Notes under the pieces: generated by a model | The model's input: the letters and a program-made list of their open reading frames with translations, nothing else | The model's database searches: none | What the model was told of the DNA's origin: nothing | Position numbers and translations under genes: made by a program | Origin: Amarolinea aalborgensis | GTDB lineage: Bacteria > Chloroflexota > Anaerolineae > SSC4 > Amarolineaceae | Reading direction: 5' to 3' | DNA: 21,635 nt | Assembly (NCBI RefSeq): GCF_900491745.1 | Contig: NZ_UETR01000049.1 | Location: forward strand, 1-21,635 | Part shown: positions 7,856 to 14,495 of the stretch, piece by piece | Layout of the letters: each line of letters starts with the position of its first letter | Position numbering within the stretch: position 1 is the stretch's first letter

Positions 7856-9666
7856 GCTTTTCCATTGGCGCGCCTGGCCCGCGGATGGGGCCTGGCATGG
7901 CGCTCGAACGCTTCGGCGAGCGCGCGGAAGGACGCGCCTTCGACCGCCGCGTGGCCCGGCGGCTGCTCGCCTTTTTGCGCCCATTTTGGGCGCAGATGGC
8001 GGCCGCGCTGCTGTTGATGCTGGCATCTTCCCTCTTGAGCCTGGCCGCACCCTACCTGGTCAAGACAGCGATTGATGTGAACATGGCCCAGGGCGATCGG
8101 GCCGGCCTGGGGCGCACCGCGCTTCTGATCGCGGGGACGTTTGTCGGAGCCTATCTGGCGTCAGCCGGGCAGCGGTGGTTGCTTTCCTGGGCAGGCTTGC
8201 GCGTTCTCACCAACCTGCGCCGCGCGCTGTTTAGCCATTTGCAGGCCCTGCCGCTCGGTTATCATGATACGCACATTGTGGGCGTCACTATTTCACGCGT
8301 CATGAATGACGTGGGCGTCATCAACGATCTGCTCTCGCAGGGTCTGGTGACTCTCTTAGGCGACAGCGTCCTCCTAGTCGGCATCGTGGCCATCATGGTG
8401 TCGCTTAGCCCCCGCCTGGCCCTGTTGGCCTTCAGCGTGCTGCCCATCATGCTGCTCGCAACGCTGCTCTTCACCCGGCGCGCCCAGGTTGCCTTTCGCC
8501 AGACGCGCAGCGGCATTGCGGCCGTGGTCGGCGACCTGGCCGAGAATCTGTCTGGCATGCGGGTGATCCAGGCGTTCGCGCAGGAAGGCGCGACCCAGGA
8601 ACAGTTTGACCAGGTCAACCGCGTCAACCGGGATGCGCACGTGGCGGCTATGTCGCTTTCATTTGTCTTCTTGCCGACTGTGGAGCTGTTGGGCATGCTG
8701 GCGACGTGTGTTGTGCTGTTTTTCGGCGGCGCTTTCGTTATCAGCGGCAGCCTGACCCTCGGCGTGGTCGTGGCCTTTCTGGCCTACGTGACCCGTTTCT
8801 TTGAGCCGATCCAGGAGTTGAGCCAGCTTTACACCACGATGCAGGCTGCCATGGCGGGCGGCGAACGTGTGCTGGAGATTCTGGACACCGCCCCGCAGGT
8901 GGCCGATCGGCCAGACGCCCTGGAGATGCCTGCCATCCGCGGCTTTGTGGAATTCGACCACGTTCACTTTGCCTATCGTGAGGATGTTGAGGTGCTGCAC
9001 GATATCAGTCTGCGCATCGAAGCGGGGCAGACGGTGGCGTTCGTCGGGCCGACCGGGGCTGGCAAGTCCTCGATTACTAATCTGGTGGCCCGCTTTTACG
9101 ACGTGACCGCTGGCGCCGTGCGGATTGATGGCCTGAATGTGCGCGACGTGCGTCAGCGTTCCCTGCGCAGCCAGATGGGCCTGGTGCCGCAGGATCCGTT
9201 CCTGTTTCCCGGCACGCTGGCCGAAAACATTGCCTTTGGCCGACCTGAGGCGCCGTTGGAAGCGATTCAGGCTGCGGCGGGCCTGGCGCGGATTCATGAT
9301 TTCATCATGAGCCTGCCGGATGGTTATCAAACCAAGGTTTCCGAGGGGAGCTCCAACCTGTCGCTGGGCCAACGCCAGCTGATTTGCATCGCGCGTGCAG
9401 CCCTGGCCGATCCACGCATTCTAATCCTGGACGAAGCCACGGCCAGTGTGGACACGGTGACAGAGGCCTTCATCCAAGACGCGATTGATCGGCTGCTGGC
9501 GGGCCGCACTGCCCTGGTGATTGCCCATCGCCTGAGCACGATCCAGCAAGCCGATCTCATCTGCGTGGTGCACGAAGGCCGCATCGTCGAACAAGGGCAG
9601 CACGCGGCGCTGCTGGCGCAGGGCGGGTTGTACCGGGAGATGATCGCCCAACAGTTTGTGGCGTAG
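7852..9666 (+). CDS. ABC exporter half-transporter, hydrolytic subunit
   Basis: Partner of the preceding gene, with a four-base ATGA overlap that implies coupled translation. It has 604 residues: an N-terminal membrane domain (first strongly hydrophobic stretch near MAAALLLMLASSLLSLA), intracellular coupling segments and a C-terminal ATPase. Walker A is GPTGAGKS (399-406), Walker B ends LILDEATASVD with catalytic E528, and the switch histidine is present (IAHRLST, H559). Its signature is altered, LSLGQ (503-507) instead of LSGGQ. In a heterodimer the altered signature pairs with the Asp-for-Glu Walker B of the first subunit, giving one degenerate and one complete ATP site, as known for TM287/288 and BmrCD. 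Substrate unknown. No specificity partner or regulator is adjacent. Confidence 0.95.
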   Translation: MSFSIGAPGPRMGPGMALERFGERAEGRAFDRRVARRLLAFLRPFWAQMAAALLLMLASSLLSLAAPYLVKTAIDVNMAQGDRAGLGRTALLIAGTFVGAYLASAGQRWLLSWAGLRVLTNLRRALFSHLQALPLGYHDTHIVGVTISRVMNDVGVINDLLSQGLVTLLGDSVLLVGIVAIMVSLSPRLALLAFSVLPIMLLATLLFTRRAQVAFRQTRSGIAAVVGDLAENLSGMRVIQAFAQEGATQEQFDQVNRVNRDAHVAAMSLSFVFLPTVELLGMLATCVVLFFGGAFVISGSLTLGVVVAFLAYVTRFFEPIQELSQLYTTMQAAMAGGERVLEILDTAPQVADRPDALEMPAIRGFVEFDHVHFAYREDVEVLHDISLRIEAGQTVAFVGPTGAGKSSITNLVARFYDVTAGAVRIDGLNVRDVRQRSLRSQMGLVPQDPFLFPGTLAENIAFGRPEAPLEAIQAAAGLARIHDFIMSLPDGYQTKVSEGSSNLSLGQRQLICIARAALADPRILILDEATASVDTVTEAFIQDAIDRLLAGRTALVIAHRLSTIQQADLICVVHEGRIVEQGQHAALLAQGGLYREMIAQQFVA

Positions 9667-9707
9667 CGCGCCGGCGTGACCCCGACCCCGCAACACCGGC
9701 AGACGCG

Positions 9708-10505
9708 TCAAACCGGGGGCCAGGGAATGTTGCGGTAGGAAGGGTGTTGTGAGGGAAAGACGGGGTTGGCGAGGAGAGCCTCGGTGCGGCGGCGCAGGGC
9801 ATTCAGCTCACCGGGACTCATCAACTTGCCCAACTCTGCACTGAGAGGCTCGCCCTTCCGCAATTGGCTCAGCAAATGGCCGCAGTCTGACACGATGGCG
9901 GCCGGCAAGGGCTGACCGGCAAAATCCCAAATCACGGTGCGCAGTTTATACTCCGTGTGAAACGTCAGGCCATGGTCAATGGCCCATAGGCGATTGGTGC
10001 CCCGGTCGCGCAGCACGTGACCGCCCTTGCGGTCGGCGTTGTTGGTCAAGACATCGAAGGCGGCAATACGCATCAACTGGTCGCCAAACTGGTCATCGCG
10101 CAGGTCGAAGTAGGATTCGTTGGGGTCGGCGTCCACGTAGAGCTGCGCCATACCGAGGCCAAAGGGCCCATCACGCAGCACCGTGGGCGGCACTAACCAC
10201 CAGTCAAGCGCGGCGCTGAGCAGGTACGCCACGTATTCGCGGTAGCACAGGGTGCCGGCGCGGAAATCCCACAGTGGAGCCTCGCCGCGCTGCGGTTTGT
10301 AGATCGCCAGGGTGCGGAAGGGCGCCTTTTCAATTTGCACCAAGAAGGTGTAGTTGGATCCCCAGGGAATATCCTGACGCGCGCTGATCGCGCCGTACGC
10401 CAGCAGATCCAGCATACCTGGTAAGTCCATGCCCTGGCGCGCGGCGCTGCCTGGCGCGGATGATGTGAATGAATTGTTGTTCGCTGGAAGCGAGATGGCG
10501 GCCAT
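9708..10505 (-). CDS. SCO1664-family protein with PI3/PI4-kinase-like fold
   Basis: A 265-residue cytoplasmic protein of the family named after Streptomyces SCO1664, distantly related to lipid/protein kinases. Its substrate has not been established as far as I know. Kinase-like marks are a lysine in AIYKPQRGEAPLWDF (K70), a catalytic-loop-like NNADRKGGHVL (D158) and a metal-site-like WAIDHGLTFH (D177). VPPTVLRDGPFG is another family segment. The ATG at 10505 has GAGGT six bases upstream and is preferred to the later M26. In actinobacteria and Chloroflexi the family is usually next to a DUF3090 gene and a phosphoglycerate mutase; that neighbour is from recall and is not seen here. It stands alone, converging on the ABC exporter genes with a 41-bp gap and no clear terminator. 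Confidence 0.8.
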   Translation of the reverse strand: MAAISLPANNNSFTSSAPGSAARQGMDLPGMLDLLAYGAISARQDIPWGSNYTFLVQIEKAPFRTLAIYKPQRGEAPLWDFRAGTLCYREYVAYLLSAALDWWLVPPTVLRDGPFGLGMAQLYVDADPNESYFDLRDDQFGDQLMRIAAFDVLTNNADRKGGHVLRDRGTNRLWAIDHGLTFHTEYKLRTVIWDFAGQPLPAAIVSDCGHLLSQLRKGEPLSAELGKLMSPGELNALRRRTEALLANPVFPSQHPSYRNIPWPPV

Positions 10506-10749
10506 TTTCTACCTCAACACCTGCCCGCCGCGGACGCACGTGCGGAGCAGCGTGTAGGCTGAATATTGCTTGTCTATAGCACGTCAGGCCCACGCGACTA
10601 AGTGAGCCAACTTCCAGTCATACCACTGATCTTCGGTTGCGTCCACTGGGCATGGATAACCGACTTGAAAATAGGCCGCGGATAAACACGGATCGCACGA
10701 ATTGCCTGTCTTCATCCACGGTTGTGGGGCGAGCGCATGGACAACCGAT
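10506..10749. other. Intergenic region between divergent SCO1664-family and DtxR-family genes
   Basis: No gene, RNA or terminator is evident. An imperfect 23-24-bp direct repeat, GCATGGATAACCGACTTG and GCATGGACAACCGATTTG, begins at 10650 and again at 10735, 85 bases apart. The second copy runs into the -35 box of the DtxR-family promoter. A stretch resembling GCGGATAAACACGGAT at about 10679-10693 looks like a relic of a simple dispersed repeat. Confidence 0.5.
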
Positions 10750-10800
10750 TTGACAAAACAACCACGATTGTCTAGACTTTAGCTGCGTCTAAACCTAAAG
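10750..10800 (+). promoter_or_regulatory. Promoter and candidate operator of the DtxR-family gene
   Basis: TTGACA (10750-10755) and TAGACT (10773-10778) are separated by 17 bases. Over and after the -10 box lie two direct copies, GTCTAGAC (10770-10777) and GTCTAAAC (10787-10794), and an inverted pair CTTTAG/CTAAAG (10777-10782, 10795-10800). This placement suits binding by the regulator itself, as is common for DtxR/MntR proteins. The operator call is inference. Confidence 0.5.
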
Positions 10801-10808
10801 GGGGGAGC

Positions 10809-11480
10809 ATGCGCAGCGAAACGGTGGGCAGCCACGCGATCGAGGATTATCTAAAGACGATCTACCTGGTGCAGCAGGATGAAGGCCGCGTCACCACCTC
10901 GGCGCTGGCGCGGCGGCTGGGTGTGGCCGCTGCCTCCGTCACCAACATGGTCAAGCGCCTGGCGGAAATGAACCTGGTGCGCCATGCGCCTTATCACGGC
11001 GTGAAGCTGCTGCCGGCCGGCGAAAAGATCGCCCTGGAGGTCGTGCGCCATCATCGCCTGCTGGAGCTTTATCTGGCTGAGGCGCTTGGCATGCCCTGGG
11101 ACCAGGTGCATGCCGAAGCCGACCGCCTGGAGCATGTGATTTCCGAAGACCTGGAAGAACGCATGGCGGCGGCGCTCGGGCAGCCAACGATGGATCCGCA
11201 CGGGCACCCCATCCCCAGCCGCGATCTGACCGTGTTGGAGCGTTCGCAGGCCGCCTTGGCCGCGGCCCAGCCGGGAGACGTAGCCAAGATCGAATGGGTG
11301 AGCGACCTCGATCCCGCCCACCTTCGCTACCTGGCTGCGGTCGGCCTGGTTCCCCATGCCACCGTGCACGTGATTGACGTGGCGCCGTTCAACGGCCCGC
11401 TGCAGCTCCGCATTGGCAGCAGCGAGGTCAGCTTGGGCCGCGAACTGGCGGCCGAAGTCTTTGTCAGCCGTTCAGCCTGA
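10809..11480 (+). CDS. DtxR/MntR-family metal-dependent transcriptional regulator
   Basis: Repressor-type protein of 223 residues that should bind DNA when loaded with Mn2+ or Fe2+. An N-terminal winged helix (about 5-70, HAIEDYLKTIYLV then LARRLGVAAASVTNMVKRL) is followed by a metal-binding and dimerisation domain with RHHRLLE (80-86), VHAEADRLEHVISEDLEER and DPHGHPIP. A C-terminal FeoA/SH3-like domain ends in LRIGSSEVSLGRELAAEVFV. The three-domain length matches DtxR/IdeR or long MntR proteins. GGGGGAG lies just upstream of the ATG. No metal transporter is adjacent, so which metal and which targets cannot be told from the window. Repeats over its promoter suggest autoregulation. Confidence 0.93.
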   Translation: MRSETVGSHAIEDYLKTIYLVQQDEGRVTTSALARRLGVAAASVTNMVKRLAEMNLVRHAPYHGVKLLPAGEKIALEVVRHHRLLELYLAEALGMPWDQVHAEADRLEHVISEDLEERMAAALGQPTMDPHGHPIPSRDLTVLERSQAALAAAQPGDVAKIEWVSDLDPAHLRYLAAVGLVPHATVHVIDVAPFNGPLQLRIGSSEVSLGRELAAEVFVSRSA

Positions 11481-11525
11481 CCAACGACGGCGGCTTAGGC
11501 AGGCTCGAGCAGCAAGCTGCGATCA

Positions 11526-11882
11526 TCAAGCGTTTTGGTTGAGCTTGTGTCCTGCTTCATGACGTTGCCCTACGATACGGCTTGTTAGAGCTTGGACGAC
11601 CTCAGGCGTTAGGCCATCTTCCGGTTCAGCCTCCTCACGCGCGGCCATCACCTGCTCGATCTCATCAAACGATGCCTGTCCTAAGTCCTGCAGCAAAGCG
11701 GTGAAGCTCGCCTTTTGTTCAGCTACCGCCCTATCCGATAATGGTTGTATGGTATAGGCCAACGTCACCTGACGCGTGAGGGCGTAGACAATGTACTGAT
11801 TCAGCGACGTTTCTTCAGTTTGCGCCAACGTTTCTAGCTGCCGATGTAATGTTTCAGGTAAACGCAATGTCAAACGACTCAT
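11526..11882 (-). CDS. Ribbon-helix-helix antitoxin (HicB/VapB-like)
   Basis: A 118-residue protein starting MSRLTLRLPETLHRQLETLAQ, a typical ribbon-helix-helix DNA-binding N-terminus (about 1-45, with TSLNQYIVYALTRQV as the helix pair). An acidic, variable C-terminal half follows that would wrap the toxin. I chose ATG 11882 because AGGAG stands seven to eight bases upstream. An in-frame upstream start at 11906 would add eight residues and lacks such a site. It follows the PIN toxin gene by 27 bases on the same strand, so the order is toxin first, the reverse of most vapBC pairs. It probably neutralises the toxin and represses the shared promoter through the palindrome at 12349-12362. The region is more AT-rich than its neighbours, suggesting transfer. 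Confidence 0.85.
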   Translation of the reverse strand: MSRLTLRLPETLHRQLETLAQTEETSLNQYIVYALTRQVTLAYTIQPLSDRAVAEQKASFTALLQDLGQASFDEIEQVMAAREEAEPEDGLTPEVVQALTSRIVGQRHEAGHKLNQNA

Positions 11883-11909
11883 AGCCCCACTCCTTTTGCC
11901 AACCAATGC

Positions 11910-12335
11910 CTATTTTGCCACCATGCGCAGCAATTGCACGGGGGTTATCACCTGTAAACCTAACGCGTCGCTGGCGGTTCTAAAATCCTTGGTATTCTCT
12001 GTAATGACGATGGCGCCAGCATTCATGGCGCAGTCAATGACATGTTGGTCGCCCGGGTCCGGTGACATCGGTCGCCAGGTGTAGTAGACGACCACAAATT
12101 CTGCTTGCGCCAGCAAGGTTCCCAGAATCGGTTTGACAAGCCGCCAACGCGTGGGAGAAAGCTTGCGAGACAAAACGTCGGTGTATTCATAAGCCAATGC
12201 GTTAGCAACAAATACTCGGAATAGGCCAGCCCGCCAACAGTCAATGACGAACCCGGCCGCGCCGCCTGATTTTGTAAGGCCTTCGAACACCACGTTTGTA
12301 TCAATGACGACACGGAGAGAAGTTTGAGCTGGCAT
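11910..12335 (-). CDS. PIN-domain toxin (COG1569-like putative ribonuclease)
   Basis: A 141-residue PIN-domain protein, predicted to be a Mg2+-dependent endoribonuclease acting as a toxin. Active-site acids are visible at D12 in VVIDTNVVFEG, E50 in ALAYEYTDVL and D96 in DPGDQHVIDCA, with the late TENTKDF segment (113-118). This pattern is of the PIN_3/COG1569 type rather than the short VapC type. ATG 12335 lies six bases after a perfect TATAAT on the minus strand, so the message is probably leaderless; no Shine-Dalgarno is present. It is paired with the downstream ribbon-helix-helix antitoxin. The exact RNA target is unknown. Confidence 0.88.
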   Translation of the reverse strand: MPAQTSLRVVIDTNVVFEGLTKSGGAAGFVIDCWRAGLFRVFVANALAYEYTDVLSRKLSPTRWRLVKPILGTLLAQAEFVVVYYTWRPMSPDPGDQHVIDCAMNAGAIVITENTKDFRTASDALGLQVITPVQLLRMVAK

Positions 12336-12341
12336 GACACT

Positions 12342-12370
12342 ATTATAGCACCGTATACGGTGTCATTCAA
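12342..12370 (-). promoter_or_regulatory. Promoter and palindromic operator of the toxin-antitoxin pair
   Basis: On the minus strand: -35 TTGAAT (12370-12365), 17-base spacer and -10 TATAAT (12347-12342), six bases before the toxin ATG. The spacer contains a perfect 14-bp palindrome, CACCGTATACGGTG (12349-12362). An outer inverted pair ATGACAC/GTGTCAT (12334-12340, 12360-12366) also frames the -10 box. A repressor bound here would block RNA polymerase directly. The likely repressor is the ribbon-helix-helix antitoxin of the pair. Confidence 0.75.
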
Positions 12371-12471
12371 AACCACGCGGGTGCTGTAGAAGAAACTCAA
12401 GTTGCTTTGTATTTGATGATAATCGTTGACGCGCGCGGCCCTTTTTCCGTCTAACCAGAGTCAAAAGCCCT

Positions 12472-12500
12472 TTGACGAACCTTAGCCTGTGCAGTACAAT
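12472..12500 (+). promoter_or_regulatory. Promoter of the menaquinone cluster (upstream of mqnL)
   Basis: TTGACG (12472-12477), 17-base spacer and TACAAT (12495-12500), each five of six consensus bases. Transcription should begin near 12507, leaving about 41 bases before the preferred mqnL start at 12548. It is the only clear promoter seen before the plus-strand menaquinone genes. Confidence 0.7.
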
Positions 12501-12547
12501 TACTGGCTGAGACGATGAGTGGGTGTAGAAGGAAAATTGGGGAACCG

Positions 12548-14131
12548 ATGGCATTTAGAGATTTACGCGAGTTCATAGCCAAACTGGAAGAGATAGGCGA
12601 ATTGCAGCGCATCCAGACGCCGGTCAGCGCGGAGCTGGAGATTTCGGAGATTACCGATCGGGTGTGCAAAGGGCCGGCCGCGCACAACAGAGCGCTGCTG
12701 TTTGAGCATGTGAAGGGATCAAATATCCCGGTGCTGACCAACGCGCTGGGGTCGGCGCGGCGCATGGCGCTGGCGCTCGGCGTGGAGGACCTCGATCAGT
12801 TGACCGCCAACCTGGGCGTGCTGATCAAGCCGGAGCTGCCCAAAGGTCTGGGCCAGATGATGAATCGCGCGGGCGATTACTGGGATGCGCTGAAAAGCAT
12901 TGGCCTGGGGCCGGCCATCGTCAAGAAGGCGCCGGTGCAGGAAGTGGTGCTGTTGGGCAGCGACGCCGACCTCAACCGGCTGCCCATCATGCAGTGCTGG
13001 CCGCAGGATGGCGGGCGCTTCATCACTATGACCACCGTCATCAGCCGCGATCCGGTCAAGGGCATTCGCAACGTGGGCATGTACCGCTGCCAGGTGCACG
13101 ACAGCCACACGCTGGGCATGCACTGGCAGTTGCACAAGGGCGGCGCCGAGCACGAGCGCAAGGCGCAGCAGGCCGGCATTGATCGCATTCCGGTCGCGAT
13201 CAGCCTGGGCGGCGATCCTGCGGTGATGTGGAGCGGCTCCGCGCCGCTGCCCCCCGATATTGATGAGTTTCTGCTCGCCGGCTGGCTGCGCGGCAAGCCG
13301 GTGGAACTGGTGCGCTGTGTGACGCAGCCGCTGGAAGTGCCGGCCGAGGCCGAGATCGTCATCGAAGGCTACGTGGATCCGATGGAAAAGCGGCCGGAAG
13401 GGCCGTTTGGCGATCATACCGGCTACTACACGCCGGTGGACAACTACCCGGTGCTGCACGTCACCGCGATCACCATGCGCCGTGAGCCAATCTATCCCGC
13501 GACCCTGGTTGGCCTGCCGCCGATGGAAGATTATTGGATGGGCAAGGCCACCGAGCGCCTCTTCCTGCCGCTGATGCGCCTGTTCCTGAGCGAGATCGTG
13601 GATGTCAACATGCCGGCCGAAGGGGTGTTCCACAACCTGATCCTGGTCAGCATCAAGAAGCGCTTCCCCGGCCATGCGCGCAAGGTCATCAATGGGCTGT
13701 GGGGCCTGGGCCTGATGATGCTCACCAAGGCCATCGTGATCGTGGATGAGGACGTGGATGTGCAAAATGTCAGCGAGGCGATGTTCCACGCGCTGAACAA
13801 TGTGGACTGGAGCCGCGACATCATCGTGCAGGATGGGCCGGTGGACGCGCTCGATCACGCCAGTTACCGCTTTGCGCTCGGCGGCAAGATTGGGATGGAC
13901 GCCACGCGCAAATGGGCCAGCGAAGGGTACACGCGTGATTGGCCCGAGCTGATCACGATGAGCGAGGCGATCAAGCAGCAGGTGAGCGCGCGCTGGCGTG
14001 AGTATGGCTTTGCGGCTGAGCCAGGGACAGTGGATGCGCCTGAACCGAGCGGCCGCAGCCTGTTGAGCCGTTCCACGGCAGTCGTGCGGCGCTTTGGGCA
14101 ACGCGGCAGGAATGAGAGCAAACGTAACTGA
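12548..14131 (+). CDS. mqnL: UbiD-family decarboxylase of the menaquinone (futalosine) pathway
   Basis: Prenylated-FMN-dependent decarboxylase, expected to remove the carboxyl group from prenylated 1,4-dihydroxy-6-naphthoate. It needs prFMN from a UbiX-type partner not found here. Family segments are GIRNVGMYR (172-180, cofactor binding), EGPFGDHTGYY (284-294, active-site acid region) and the ending RDWPELITMSEA to RWREYGF. The start MAFRDLREFIAKL at 12548 is typical of the family; an in-frame ATG at 12515 would add 11 unfamiliar residues. Length is 527 residues. The last 19, from STAVVRRF to SKRN, come from sequence duplicated in the following repeat, so the tail is unusual. The menaquinone role is inferred from the neighbours mqnC, mqnP, mqnE and mqnA; UbiD relatives also act in ubiquinone and aromatic metabolism. 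Confidence 0.9.
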   Translation: MAFRDLREFIAKLEEIGELQRIQTPVSAELEISEITDRVCKGPAAHNRALLFEHVKGSNIPVLTNALGSARRMALALGVEDLDQLTANLGVLIKPELPKGLGQMMNRAGDYWDALKSIGLGPAIVKKAPVQEVVLLGSDADLNRLPIMQCWPQDGGRFITMTTVISRDPVKGIRNVGMYRCQVHDSHTLGMHWQLHKGGAEHERKAQQAGIDRIPVAISLGGDPAVMWSGSAPLPPDIDEFLLAGWLRGKPVELVRCVTQPLEVPAEAEIVIEGYVDPMEKRPEGPFGDHTGYYTPVDNYPVLHVTAITMRREPIYPATLVGLPPMEDYWMGKATERLFLPLMRLFLSEIVDVNMPAEGVFHNLILVSIKKRFPGHARKVINGLWGLGLMMLTKAIVIVDEDVDVQNVSEAMFHALNNVDWSRDIIVQDGPVDALDHASYRFALGGKIGMDATRKWASEGYTRDWPELITMSEAIKQQVSARWREYGFAAEPGTVDAPEPSGRSLLSRSTAVVRRFGQRGRNESKRN

Positions 14132-14273
14132 TCAGGCGTCCGGCGCCGACAACAGCCGCCGAATGAATTCGGGCCGAAGGGGCGTTCCGCCGCAAGGTCG
14201 GCCTGCGCCGACCGAGATTGCGTCCACGAAGGTGGACGCCCGGCGGAACGCCCATCAGGCGCGATTTCAATCG
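14070..14273. repeat. Structured repeat, copy 1 (overlaps the mqnL 3' end)
   Basis: First unit of an imperfect tandem duplication. Its core 14180-14253 can fold into a three-way junction. The outer stem is a perfect 13 bp (GGGCGTTCCGCCG at 14180-14192 with CGGCGGAACGCCC at 14241-14253). Hairpin A is 7 bp (GGTCGGC-CTGC-GCCGACC, 14196-14213) and hairpin B is 8 bp (GCGTCCAC-GAAG-GTGGACGC, 14220-14239). A further GCGATT-TC-AATCGC palindrome lies at 14261-14274. The unit begins inside mqnL and supplies its last 19 codons and stop. Confidence 0.88.
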
Positions 14274-14460
14274 CTCCACGGCAGTCGGGCGGCGCGGCAG
14301 GAATGAGAGCAAACGCCGTTGATCAGGCGTCGGGCCGCCGAATGAATTCGGGCCGCAGGGGCGTTCCGCCACAAGGCCGGCCTGCGCCGGCCGGGATTGC
14401 GTCCACGACGGTGGACGCCCGGCGGCACGCCCATCAGGCGCGATTTCAATCGCTCTGGGG
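14274..14460. repeat. Structured repeat, copy 2 (between mqnL and mqnC)
   Basis: Second unit, aligned to copy 1 with an offset falling from 203 to 191 to 179 bases because of two 12-base deletions. Hairpin A reads GGCCGGC-CTGC-GCCGGCC (14375-14392). The T-A pair of copy 1 has become C-G on both sides, a compensatory change. Hairpin B is unchanged in its stem (14399-14418) with a changed loop. The outer stem keeps 11 of 13 pairs. The 14132-14495 stretch holds nothing else I would call a gene. Confidence 0.88.
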
Positions 14461-14495
14461 CGGCGCGCCGCCCGAGCAGTTAGATCGAACAGCGA

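Noticed and set aside
10650..10758. 85-bp-spaced direct repeat as an attachment site or mobile element end
   Set aside because: Imperfect copies of about 23 bp with no integrase or transposase nearby; noted only as an intergenic repeat.
12719..14101. Long minus-strand open frame opposite mqnL
   Set aside because: Antisense shadow in GC-rich coding DNA; His/Arg/Gln-rich with no recognisable domain.
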